Source: Lutraria lutraria (taxonomy: Eukaryota; Mollusca; Bivalvia; Venerida; Mactridae). From it: 64,000 nucleotides of DNA. The stretch is taken from contig OZ026839.1 of the NCBI GenBank assembly GCA_964023205.1, positions 13,422,386-13,486,385 of the forward strand. Direction: 5' to 3'. Under the pieces are notes generated by a model, which saw only the letters and a program-made list of their open reading frames with translations, did no database searches and had not been told where the DNA came from. Both the position numbers and the translations under genes were made by a program. Below, piece by piece: positions 35,731 through 46,918 of this stretch. How positions within the stretch are numbered: position 1 is the stretch's first letter; each line of letters begins with the position of its first letter.

Positions 35731-36000
35731 ATGCCTACAAAGTTCTCATCTGAAGTAGAGAATTGACAAAATCTGGTCACAGAATGCTCAACCAAATCCT
35801 CAAATGATACAAACTCATATGTCAACTTGCGAGAGTTTGTGACGCGAGTTACTGATTTATTTACTAAGGAACATAACAATGTTTTTGTGCCGAAAACACT
35901 CCACGTTGAAACAGAAGCCGACATCCGAACGGAAGATTACAGCGTTAATGGAAACCCCCAAGTTGAGTGGATCTTTTTTACAAACTTAAGAAAAGTTTAA
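35731..36000 (+). pseudogene. small protein-like frame with one in-frame TGA
   Basis: Reading from ATG at 35,731 gives 89 codons to TAA at 35,998-36,000, interrupted only by TGA at codon 12 (35,764-35,766). The composition after the stop looks like a real protein (for example VNLREFVTRVTDLFTKEHNN and VEWIFFTNLRKV at the end). A YY1-like site lies upstream and AATAAA occurs at 36,043-36,048, 43 nt after the stop. I do not recognise the family. TGA could be a decayed CGA Arg codon (a CpG transition), a sequencing error, or evidence that translation uses a spliced upstream exon; no good acceptor is seen near 35,780. The antisense frame 35,724-35,924 is probably its shadow. Pseudogene, small gene and chance frame all remain possible. 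Confidence 0.35.
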
Positions 36001-36048
36001 AATAACAATCAAATTTCATTGTGAAAACAGGATTAGTGAACAAATAAA

Positions 36049-39000
36049 CAAAACCAGTATCATATGTGCTCAAGATTACGTCTCCTATCGCGGTTTGATA
36101 TTCTTAATCCTAACCTAATTCACAAGTTTAGCATATTGCCGACGTGATTGATAGCTATAGAAGATTCTACCATTGAGATATTTGACATATTGTTGCGAAA
36201 ATGCAACTTAAGGGTCTATTTTGTCTTTGTGCCATATGGGTTGGCTTTGTCTGTGACAGCATGACAAGGTTATTACGGCCAAGAGCATATTTTGATATTC
36301 TTGCGGGGTTTTGGGTTCCATTACCTTAACCTTACAGTTATATCTTGTTAAACCTGCGTATAAATCACTGGGCGCTCCTTAGAGATTAAGGCTTCAAAAG
36401 GATTTAACTATAGATTTTGTGATTTATTGCTTGAAATCCAGGACTTCTTTTCAGTTGATGGTCATTCGAATAAAAAAATATAGATGCATCTGGGATATAG
36501 AATTTATTCAAATTTATATAAAGTTGGCCACTCAATGTAAATACATTTGTATGCTAGTATTAAGTGTAAATCTGAATTCATATAGATATACTTTTCATAT
36601 AAATCTATACATGTATTTTCATATAATTGTAAATACAGATATTTTTAGAAAAAAAATGAAATAAAATAAGAAATATTCCAATTTGACAATAATGCCCGTT
36701 AAGGGATTTGTGTTGATTATGATTCGCTGATGTCATTCTGGTGTTGAGTCCCTTTTACTAAACATGCACCAAATGTGTTTTAGGAAGGGTTGCAACGAAT
36801 ACCAAATCCAATATTCGAATATTCGGTCGTACATGAAAGAAAAAAGGAATTTATCCATTGAATTGTTATCACCGTGCATCATTGGTTTAAACAGTTGTAC
36901 AATGTAAACTAAAATGTACAACCTTTAGGTATCTTTAACGCATATTTCGTTAAATCTACATCAGAGTGTCAAAGAGACTTTACATGTTTTCGTACCAGTA
37001 TACTCTGGTGAATTTGTGTCGTGAATCTAGCCGTTCCTGGTACAAGAAGCATATAACCATTGAACGTGCAGGTAGCGTAAAATGCATATAAATTATAGCA
37101 AGCAACATTTTCAGGACCATGTTCTTTTATATGTTTAATCTTTGTTCATGGAATCATTGAGTCATAAATACTTATAATATATAATTTCGCGTTAGTTTTT
37201 TTTCGAATTAAAATTAATCCGCGGTCTATGGTCTAGTCATGGCAATATACAACATATTATAGCAGATGTGTTTCTGGGCAACCAGGGGATGCCAAGACAA
37301 TGTTCCAATTTATAAATGTAGAAAATGAAGCTTAACACTATGACAGGTTATATGTGTATAAAAACGTAAACATTTTGTCCAAACATATCAATTTATCATC
37401 ACAAATACGACATGAAATCATTCTATTTATGAATAATAACGGACAAACGTGTGAGCTATAAGATAGTTCATTATTACTAAATACGGACATTTATTCAAGT
37501 TTAACATACACAATGTACTCCTGCAGAACTTATAATAATTTTTCTGTGCTACATCCATCAAAAAGTCATCAAATTGTTTAACACAGGGTGAACATATCTA
37601 AAATCGTTTCAATGACTGATTGGAACGCTATAGTGATTCTTATGGCACCGAAGAATGTCGCGCATACAATTCTGATTAGCCGGCGCCGCGCTTTGACCAC
37701 AAAGGAGACGTTTTCACCCCAAAGCGACCACAGACACATTGCTCAGACAAAAGCTAATTTGTTTGTTAAATACGTAAAATATAACAAGAACCTTTTTAGT
37801 ACTAAATAGTACATTTATAAAAAAGAAATTATTTAAAACATTGAATACGACGTCTATAACCGATATGAATCGTGTGAGTGTCGTATTGTAAAATATTTAA
37901 TTAAGTTTATTTCTTCAAAATTTATGATAAATATCATTAAAATGACTAATGTATATGATATGATGTCTCTTAAAGTACGAATAATGTTTAGAAATAAATT
38001 TATATGATAATACACTGTATATATATTTAACACAACGTAATTATTTTCATGGCCGTCATCTTAATGATAAAAACTCAGTTTTTTAGTTGATAAAAAACAT
38101 GTACATTTATTTGATATCAAAAATGCTAAATAGCTGTAAGTTTTATGCTTAATTGTTTTTTGCTGGTAACTTTGTTTGTTACCCTTATAAGTTCAATATC
38201 TTCTTTATGTAACAAATCGACTGAGTATTATTTTATCCAAAACATCATTAATTATTACACAAAGAACATATGTCGATCATATTACTCAACAAAAAAATCG
38301 TCTAATCGACACATTGGACGATTGCAACGCATGATACACTAGTTTTGCACTGAATTGATAAATTCTATAATTTGAGTAAATTTGGTCGTAATTGGTCTAG
38401 TTGTAAAAATGCACGTACAATATATCCCGTCTGTTCCGTTTTAAAGACATTTGAAGTCCCGACTACATGGTTCAATCGACGTTTTCGTGATAACATTTAT
38501 AATAAAGTATTCGCGATTTTTTTCCGAAACGAATATAAAAATATACCAATTTTTTTTTATATAAAAAATCAATATGACCATTAATGTTTCTGATTAAAGG
38601 TAAGGCATACATTCCTGTGCTGTTTCTTCAAGTCGGTTGCCTTAATGAATCAATTGAAGAAATTCTAGAAGTTCCAAAGGGAAAAAAGACGTACATTGTT
38701 TACTGACTTTATATTCAAGACAAGGCGTAGGTCGCCAAACCCATAGCATGAAAAATATAAGAGGGTCTACTGTTTAGAATACCATTTGGTCCATTTGCTC
38801 ACATGGCAGCTTACAATATCACATATACATACATGTATACATACATAAATAACCGATTACAAATGTATCACATTATCAAAAATATGTAGTCAAATGCAAG
38901 GCGTATTTTCAACCGACTGAGTAACACTGTCCCATTTGTTCACACTGCATACCTTCGTAATTTCTAACAACAAAATAGAAATGAAACCATTGTTTACCGT

Positions 39001-40578
39001 ATTGGGAGTGTCATGTGGTGTCTACCCTTAATTCACCTATCATTTTTATGGAAACATGCAGGGAAATCATGGCGAAAATGTGTTGCTGTGTTTAAGTTCG
39101 AACTACTTAGCACTTCAAATATTTCTTTGCGTACCTTTTTGTGAAAATCAAAGCGGACATTCAATGGTTCTGTTTGTTTGTTTGTTACACTGTGAGTATT
39201 TGTACCTGTGTGGGTGTCATGTTTCAAACAGTGTGTCTTAAATGTTCCTTGCTCACGAATGGCGAATTCTTGAACAGAAAACCGTTTGATGGTTTCAAAG
39301 TGGCTTGATATTCGCTTCATTTGACTGCTTTTTTGCAGGAAAACCAGAGAATGTTACTTTGTAAGTATTTAGTTTTCGTTTCCTTTGAATACATTGTACA
39401 TACGTGTCTATGTTATACTAGTATTCTTTCTAATAATTTTGGTGCAGTTTGGAAAAACAAGTTTTTGTGCTACTAAGAAATTATTGAACGGTTAACAGAT
39501 TGATCAAAATTAACCATTTTCAATTTCGTATTACACATGTATTTTAATTACTTTAAAAACAAGTTTAAAGCATTAGATCTTATTCAAATGCTGATGAGGT
39601 ATAACTGAGCTTAGAGACGTCTTCCAAAACATGTTATTATCAGCTCTTTTTAATGGGGGCCAGATTTAAATTTATCCAATAACAAGGCAGTCTGATCTAA
39701 AAACTTTTTGATTTTTAACGTCAACCCAACAGCCTGGGTTATTTAATGACTTTTCCAGTTTCAACAGTTGATGAAGTCATTAGAGATACATCCGGGTATA
39801 TTCACTGATCTTCACGACAGTTTTCTCACAATTTATATTTGCTCCAGGGTATGATTTAAGCTTACAGCAATTATTGGGCTTATAATAAACCATAACCATT
39901 CGACCTTTAAGGTCCCTTGCTCGAAATCACAAAAATAACAATGATATAACAAACTAGTCGAACATGTATGACAAAGTTGATTGTGCTCATTTTTTATATT
40001 TTTATTATCATGCGCAGCAGTAAGGCACATTTACATTTGAATAATTTAATAAACACATAATCATAATAATGACAGACAAAACTAACAAATACTCGATGCA
40101 AACATGGACTATAGAACTTGTAGAACGTTGTCGTTGGCTTCAATGCTCAACTTTAAAAACATAAGAATTTTACATTTGAAATTAAACGTTTTTCATGCAA
40201 ATGGTTAATTTGCAATACTGATACATGTAATATTCATGCATGAAAACTGATATTTGAAGTAATTTATAATTGAATACATGTATAACCTATTAAGGCGATG
40301 AGATCAAAGGACAAAGAGACCAAACTAGGTTTAGAGTGGTGTTTTAAGATACAGGCTTAGTGATTGGTCAATTTGAAGAATTCACCCTGAACCAACCAAT
40401 GAAAACTCTGATTCAGATATTCATTTCCAAACATTAGATTTTTAACTTCATACATATACTAGAGCAGTAATCACATATACATACATTCACTGAGGTAGAT
40501 AACGGTAATATTATACTGAAATGTATATGAAGTTTGGTACAGAGATGAACTGTATACATTTCTTGTACAACTGGCATG
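36049..40578. other. gene-free stretch 3' of the Irx gene
   Basis: Largely A+T-rich DNA. Short frames (36,419; 37,588; 38,145; 38,372 on plus; 36,733, 39,033 and 39,833 on minus) show no domain or splice context. No strong repeat was seen. Irx genes are often surrounded by conserved enhancers, which cannot be judged from one sequence. Confidence 0.4.
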
Positions 40579-40584
40579 TTTATT
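40579..40584 (-). promoter_or_regulatory. candidate poly(A) signal of the Irx gene
   Basis: AATAAA on the minus strand, 254 nt past the stop codon of the Irx reading frame. It is the first clear hexamer, but A+T-rich context weakens the call. Confidence 0.4.
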
Positions 40585-40837
40585 CAACTCCCAATCACAT
40601 ATATATGTGTGCGACACATAACAACAACTAGATTGCTCATCGGGGTGATTTCATTTACCTCGTCTCTTTAAGTAATGTTTTTTTTTCAATTATCTATCCG
40701 ATAACGAGGCGCATTTTCGAACAATATAATCAACAGTTTATCACAAGCGAGCTGCATTGCATAAAAAGCGTAACATATAATACTAAATACCTAGCTATAG
40801 AACTTAATCTATGTGAATAGTTTGGAAAACTCAATTT

Positions 40838-42815
40838 TTATCCAAGCATTTGAGCTATCGACCATATTTTTGGTTTCTGTTGATTACTGTTTGAGGAAGA
40901 TGAATTTGTTGGTGTATTATTGTCTTTTCGGTACATTCCAAAGTCTTTGTTACAGCTTTTATTGTCTGGTACACTGTTTTCATTATTTGATAAACTCGGG
41001 TTTAACTTATTATCTTCAGTAGGAGATGAACTTCTATCAAAATGGTATTCGTTTCTTCCTTCTGGTGAAAAGAGTCTTTGTGCGCATGCGCTGTTTGATT
41101 TTTGGTCACATGATTCCTGTTGACTTTCATTGTCTGAGATGTCAGAGTGTTCTGGCGATGATTTTGAAATGTTTCCATCACTAACAGGAGATTCGTTATC
41201 TGAATCAGTCACATGACTTGAAAAACTTTCATTATGCATTGCAGTGTCTGAAATAAATAAAATAAAATAAATAAAAATAAATAAATAAAACAGATTTAGA
41301 ACTAAAAGATTATTCATCAGCAATATTCAGTTTAACACATGTTGATTTCAAATATCACCAATCAATCTGATGAATGCAAATAACTGATTATGTTTTCCAA
41401 AACATTAATTACTTTAAACACATGAATAAAGCCGACACTTACCATCAAGGTCCAAATCGCTAAGATCAACATCTTTGTCCGCCATCTTTGATTCTTTCTT
41501 CAGCCTCCTTCTGGCATTGGCGAACCATGTTGACACTTGGGTCAAGGTCATTTGTGAGATGATAGCCAGCATGACCTTTTCACCTTTTGTTGGGTACGGA
41601 TTTTTACGGTGCTGGTAAAGCCATGCTTTTAAAGGTCCAGTGGATTCTTTTGATGCGTTTTTCCTGCGATTTCCGTTAATGTCAAATCCTGGATACCTGA
41701 TAATAGAAAATGGTAAATATTGATAAAACATGCAAGTAGCGATGATCAAATAGAGATTACTCGTATGAAATCCATTTTGTTTAAACTGTTTATATTGAAT
41801 CATGTAATTCATCATAATGATACATATTCCATTAAAATATCAAATTACACAGTGTCGTTAAAGACAAATATTTTTTTGTTTTGGTATGCCAGTATCTTGG
41901 TGAGAGATGAAATCTTGAAAATTCATTACATGTACTCATAAGATTATACAATCATGTTATATATCTTATCTCAATAATGTTTTTATAACAAATAATGTTT
42001 AAATGATTCTTGTAAAAAAAGTCTAAGAAATTCTTACATAGCTCCGTATGGATGTTGCGCCATCATGTGCTCCAAGTAATAAGGGTGAACGTTAGGTGTC
42101 GCTGTACTAATACCAGTGGCACGTTTTTCTACGGGAAACTGAAAAATAATATTAATATTTTTAAAATAAATTCATATAGAAATCCGTGTTTTGTGTAATT
42201 ATTTCGTAAATAAAGTTAACTATAGTTTACATATATTTTATACCGAACATAGGTCAATGGCCAGTTTTTAAGTCATCGGTAAAGTTATTAACGATCCTGT
42301 TTCAACAAGTCTGAATTTCAAGACGAAAATCTGTTTCAATGTTAATCAGTTGTATTCATCAACTTGTTTTGGATGGAAAGTTTCAAATCTGACATAGTTG
42401 GCTATCAAAAGTGCATTTTTTTCAATTGAAATTATGAAGGACTGTCCTCTCTAAGCAGTAAGTGAATTTAAATTTAAAATAGTATATAAATGTATGGCTG
42501 CATCACATATTTTACGATTAGGAGAAATTTGCGTGTTCCACATAATTACATAACAACGAATCTTACTTTTTGATAATACGGTGATCTGTTTTGTTCGCTA
42601 ATGACGCTCAATTTATGCATGTGTTCCATGCTACTTCGTGCATACACATTATCTGGAAGACTTGGTACTCGGGAGAGGTAAGCTGGTACCCCTGTCTGAA
42701 GCTTGCATGAGCAAATGGTCCTTCCGGTCAGAGGATCGGCTAAAACCGGGTGCCCCGTACTGCAGCATCGGTCGCTAGAACTGGATGTCACAAAGGGTGG
42801 CGAAATCGGCTTCAT
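40838..42815 (-). CDS. Iroquois-class TALE homeodomain transcription factor (Irx-like)
   Basis: Four coding exons on the minus strand, 42,815-42,567, 42,138-42,038, 41,696-41,443 and 41,247-40,838, join with matching phases and GT-AG sites into 337 aa. Residues 17-37 hold the Irx N-terminal Cys motif ([21 protein letters not shown]). Residues ~125-185 form a TALE homeodomain: [19 protein letters not shown] with the three-residue loop extension, ML-II, and recognition helix [15 protein letters not shown] (Trp174, Phe175, Asn177, Arg179). An acidic stretch ([14 protein letters not shown]) follows, then a Ser/Asn-rich region, and the protein ends with [12 protein letters not shown], the Irx-family KPKIWS box. 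Irx proteins act in the nucleus in neural, axial and body-wall patterning. This one is short: typical Irx proteins continue for 100 or more residues beyond KPKIWS. The homeodomain departs from the canonical one at several positions (KES-GPL, YQ, ISQM), so it may be a derived paralogue. SPILE-type TALE genes were considered, but the Cys and KPKIWS motifs favour Irx. Confidence 0.95.
41251..41290. repeat. (AAATA)n low-complexity tract in Irx intron 3
   Basis: AAATA/AAAATA units over 40 bp immediately beside the acceptor of the last Irx exon. On the transcribed strand it is T-rich and provides the polypyrimidine tract of that acceptor. Confidence 0.85.
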
Positions 42816-43223
42816 TTTTATTCTGCAAATAATAATACATGTCTTTAAACTATTTGCTCTGCTGGTTCCGTAACATTTAAACAATATAACCATTAAGATA
42901 TATCAATAAAAGAAAAAAATATTTTCTTGAATATCGCATTAATTTTTCATGAAATTTGCTTACATGACAAATATACTTTTTACATATTGATTCATTTAAC
43001 ACTTAACTATAGCTACTCACTTCATTTTCAATATAAATGTACAAAAATATTCAATACAAATTATTCGATTTGAACAAAATGAAGTCGCTACTGAAATCAA
43101 TAATGTGAAGGAGATATAAAGAAGATTTCAAATTGTTATAAACATTGTAATTGGAGCATTTATATCATATCAAACTTGCAAACTGACAGCATCAATGAAT
43201 AACAAAAATAATACTATACTCAC

Positions 43224-43360
43224 TTGATATAAATGAACTCTTTCTAAATCCTTAACAGTTTAACAGTCTATCAAAAGTATCAGATAGATATTGTTCACAC
43301 TAAGATATCCGTAGGTTTTAATACTGAACAGCTGAGCTGAGGAAGCTTAAGTCAAGTAAT
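43224..43360 (-). other. 5' UTR exon of the Irx gene (predicted)
   Basis: A donor GTGAGT on the minus strand ends this exon at 43,224, and an acceptor TTATTTGCAG opens the first coding exon at 42,822, seven nt before the ATG. The upstream end is set at the initiator-like TCATTAC (A at 43,360), 30 bp from a TATA box. The exon contains no long open frame. The donor, acceptor, initiator and TATA box agree, but it is not verified by RNA. Confidence 0.6.
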
Positions 43361-43447
43361 GACTGTTGAATCCTGTCAAATTTATATATAGCGTTTATTT
43401 GACGAGTAGTCTAAATTAATTTTCGCTATCTCGTCTTCTCATTGGCT
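43360..43447 (-). promoter_or_regulatory. Irx core promoter: Inr, TATA box, CCAAT box
   Basis: On the minus strand: TATATATAAA at 43,390-43,381, an initiator-like TCATTAC with A at 43,360 (30 bp downstream), and CAGCCAAT (reverse complement of 43,441-43,448) about 80 bp upstream. This is the textbook spacing of a TATA/CCAAT promoter and fits a tightly regulated developmental gene. Confidence 0.6.
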
Positions 43448-43459
43448 GTCCGCTTATCA

Positions 43460-46400
43460 AATCCATTCACCCATTTCTGTGACATTATCGAAGCATAAAT
43501 CACAGTAAAGTTGACTTAATTCTTTAGCCACGCCTCCCGGCCCTAAACAAGGGAAGAACATGTTCTTTCATATCTCGAACGACGATCAGCAGCTTTTTCT
43601 AAACAAAAAACAACGCATGAGTGCGAAGTACCCGGATAATATTCAAATAATCACTTCTCCCTGCGGCGTTAGTGAAATAAATCTGGACACGGGGAGCGGT
43701 AATTTTATTTTGAAAACTTAAATTGCATTTATCGATGTAAAATAAAAGACCCGAGGGCTTCGAGCGTGTTCTGATCAAAATCAAACACAGCTTCAGAGAC
43801 ACATAAGCCTCACTTATAATGATATAGATCAGTTTTGACAGCTGATTTCAATCCGCTAATAAGTAATAACAGTACTGATCTATTGTTTTCAAAATAAAAA
43901 ATAAAATTTTGACATGCTTCCATAAAAGTGCTGTCACAAAACATGACAAGATAATAGGGAAGGTAATAATATATACATATCAAATTAATTATTTATTCTT
44001 CCGAGATAAATATTGACAAAAATAATGATTTTAAAAGTGTCGAATTGATAATAAAATAAAAGATTAGATATAATTAGTGTAAACTGGAAAAAGGCGGGCA
44101 TAGATTAATGAAATACAATGATAAACTTGTATTTTTCTGTTTTGTGTACTGATATTCTTATCGGTAATTTTTTTGTAACATTATAAAATAAATAATAAAA
44201 AGAAAAATGAAAATATCTTTTCCACAAAAAGTGTAAAAAAATTGTAGATGTATATGGTTATTTTATATCATTGTCACTGTTATATAGGTCTGTATGTGCC
44301 GATCATTGTTTTAGAACAAAAATAGCCGTAGATTAGTGCAGTCAATATCATAGCTAAATTTAACTAATATAACCAGGCATTCGTTGTTTTACTACCAAAA
44401 CCAATATGAACGACAATGTCAGTTTGTGGTTTTATTATTTTATTATTCTGTGAATGATGGTCAAATAATATTTATTTAATGATATTAAAATTAAATTAGG
44501 CCAATCTTAAAAGTATTGACTTGCACCGGGTTACGATAGTTTTTAATCAATAGTATGTAGGTAAGCAGGTATTTTTTAAAACATTGTGTGCTTGAATTGA
44601 AGCCGAAAAAACTGGAATATTCATGGAACGAGTATTGAGAATTCTTTGGCAGAGTCGCTAAACCATTTTGGATCTGTTTTTTTTTAATCATAGACGCTAA
44701 TTAACAGTTTTGGAGGACTTTCTCTCACAAATTGTATATGGTGTTTTTTTGTGATGATTCTGTGATTGTGATAATTTTGTAGGTAATATACTGCCACATT
44801 ATGAGAATATAATGTATCAGAGACGTATACCATTGTAATTATACGTCTCTGAATGTATGAACAATTAATCGCCAACCTAATATGACCTCAGACACGAATT
44901 ACGCACTCATTCATTTTGTTCGCATGCATGTGTTTGTATAAAAGTGCATGTTGATAAAATGTTCATGCATATTACATTCTTTATGATTTTATGATTGAGT
45001 CAAATAATAAATATTCTGTTCTGTTCATTTCTCAATGAAATTCAACTGAGATTATTTCAATAGCGAATTTCATGATTAAATAAAATTATTATGTACAAAA
45101 TACTGCCAAGCGTTGTTTTCTCGTTAGATATGACCCCTGTGTTCATCAGAGAATCAGTAATTTATAAATGAATTAAATTCCATGTATTTAGTATTATTTT
45201 TAAACCAAGTCTATACTAAGTAAGTTCAGTCCTTTCAGTACTTTGATGATTTTGTGTGTACTTTTGTATTGTTAATTAGATTTTGCTAGAGAGACAATAG
45301 GGAATCATCTAGTTAATATCAAAATTCTTATTCTTCAAAATAAAAAAATAATAAAAACAGCTGAATTCTAATTTAATTTGTAACTTGTCTTATTGTGTCA
45401 ATATGACAATATGAATGTAACTATACATTGGTTGTACTTCTGAAGAATCATACAAGACTGGCAGTAAAGTATTAATACAGTACAAAAATGGGTTTTATTT
45501 TCTACGGTTAAAATATGTAAAAAAATATTTTGACTCGAAAGAAAACAATCTCGCGTTTAGCCCAATTGAAATCGTTAATTACTAATTAGGAGCACATTTC
45601 CTGACTATTTTATCACCAATTAGCATTGATCATTATATTTTTATCTCACTTTTAGTATCCTGCATGAATAAAGGACACTGTTTTCCAGCCCCTAAATCAT
45701 ACTGCCTCGTGCAATACATTAACCCCTTAAGGAGACCATGATCAGAACAAGATAAAACAGAATATTATCGATCAAAATCTGATTTTAATACTACTACATC
45801 ATAAATTGATTATTTATCTAAAGAAAACACATCATAAAAATATCAAATTAATGTATAATTATTTGATATCTAAAAAGTTGGGCTCAGTTTTTGAAGATAA
45901 GAATTACGAAATAAAAGATATATAGGGGTAACCATTAAGATAGACATATATCAGTAGCCGGGTCATTATTCTAATTTAAAATCAATTGTTTCGAATAAAT
46001 TTTGTTTCTTTAGTTCAGACGAGCAAAGTTCAGGTGTTCTCGAGATTTAAAAATCAAACATGTAATATTTAGAAAAACGGATGTCAAAATCTAAGGAAGT
46101 TTGTATTTTCAAAAAGAGCAAAGACTACTAGTACATGTAGTCGAATAGGTTAAGCATCTCAACAGAAGACACTGCATTTTCCAAATTATGCTATAATAAT
46201 TAACACCTAAATTAATTAAGACCTTGCAATGATTTCGATATAAAACTTGATGGTAAAACTAATCTGACGCAACAATGAATTACGCTTGAACTTCAAAACC
46301 TGTAAGATAAAAGACTTATCCCTCAAAAGCCTAAAACAATTATGACTCAATGAGTAAGACATTAAATAGATCTTAATCTTATACCGAAGGATGAAAATAA

Positions 46401-46579
46401 AATCTATCCTCGCACAATATACCCATTCGGATGAACTGAGTTCAAGCATTGATAAGCCAAACATATATAAAACAACGAAATTAAGAAATTTTATCTTTTG
46501 GAATTTTTGCTCAAAGATCTTTTTAATTTTCAGTCAATACGACGAACAATACAGTCATTAACGAATTTATGTATCTATA
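43460..46579. other. gene-free stretch upstream of Irx
   Basis: No coding exon recognised. A slightly CpG-richer patch at 43,500-43,800 lies just upstream of the Irx promoter and could be proximal regulatory DNA. The short minus frames (43,599; 44,491; 44,684; 46,216) have no family resemblance. Confidence 0.4.
44980..45030 (+). repeat. LINE-like 3' tail motif (AATAAATATTCTGTTCTG)
   Basis: AATAATAAATATTCTGTTCTG is shared almost exactly with 47,190-47,218 and resembles 19,158-19,192. Probably the 3' end of a truncated non-LTR retrotransposon. The upstream bodies of the copies are not clearly alignable by eye, so convergent low complexity remains possible. Confidence 0.4.
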
Positions 46580-46918
46580 TTAAAGGCCTATTAGCATTTT
46601 GAATTTAGTAATACAGAACAATAGATAAAATAATAGTAAAATATAAGGAATATAATATATTTGCTCTAAAACAATATTTATATCATGTCTTCCTTTAGTC
46701 ACATCTCGTAAAATGTTGTAAAATGTTGTTTCTTATTTTTTGTAATATCATTGAAAATAATACTATGCTACATCTCGGTATTTACTTAGTGATTAAAAAA
46801 AGAAAATTTCGGAATGTTTTTATTGCAAGTGAAAGTCAGTTTCACTGATAATGTATTTAATCTAGGTTAAATAAGACCTACTTTAGTTTTAACACCCAAA
46901 AAGCTAATGGGGCTTTAA
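46580..46918. mobile_element. M3 MITE, copy 1 (TTAA ends)
   Basis: 339 bp beginning TTAAAGGCCTATTAGC and ending GCTAATGGGGCTTTAA, so the ends are inverted copies and both contain TTAA. It aligns along its whole length with 55,239-55,577, which is also exactly 339 bp (shared words: TTTGAATTTAGTAAT, TTTGCTCTAAAACAAT, AATAAGACCTACTTTA). TTAA target sites are typical of piggyBac-type elements. Non-coding. Confidence 0.85.

Noticed and set aside
40813..41123. Plus-strand frames opposite the last Irx exon
   Set aside because: Antisense shadows of the Irx coding sequence.
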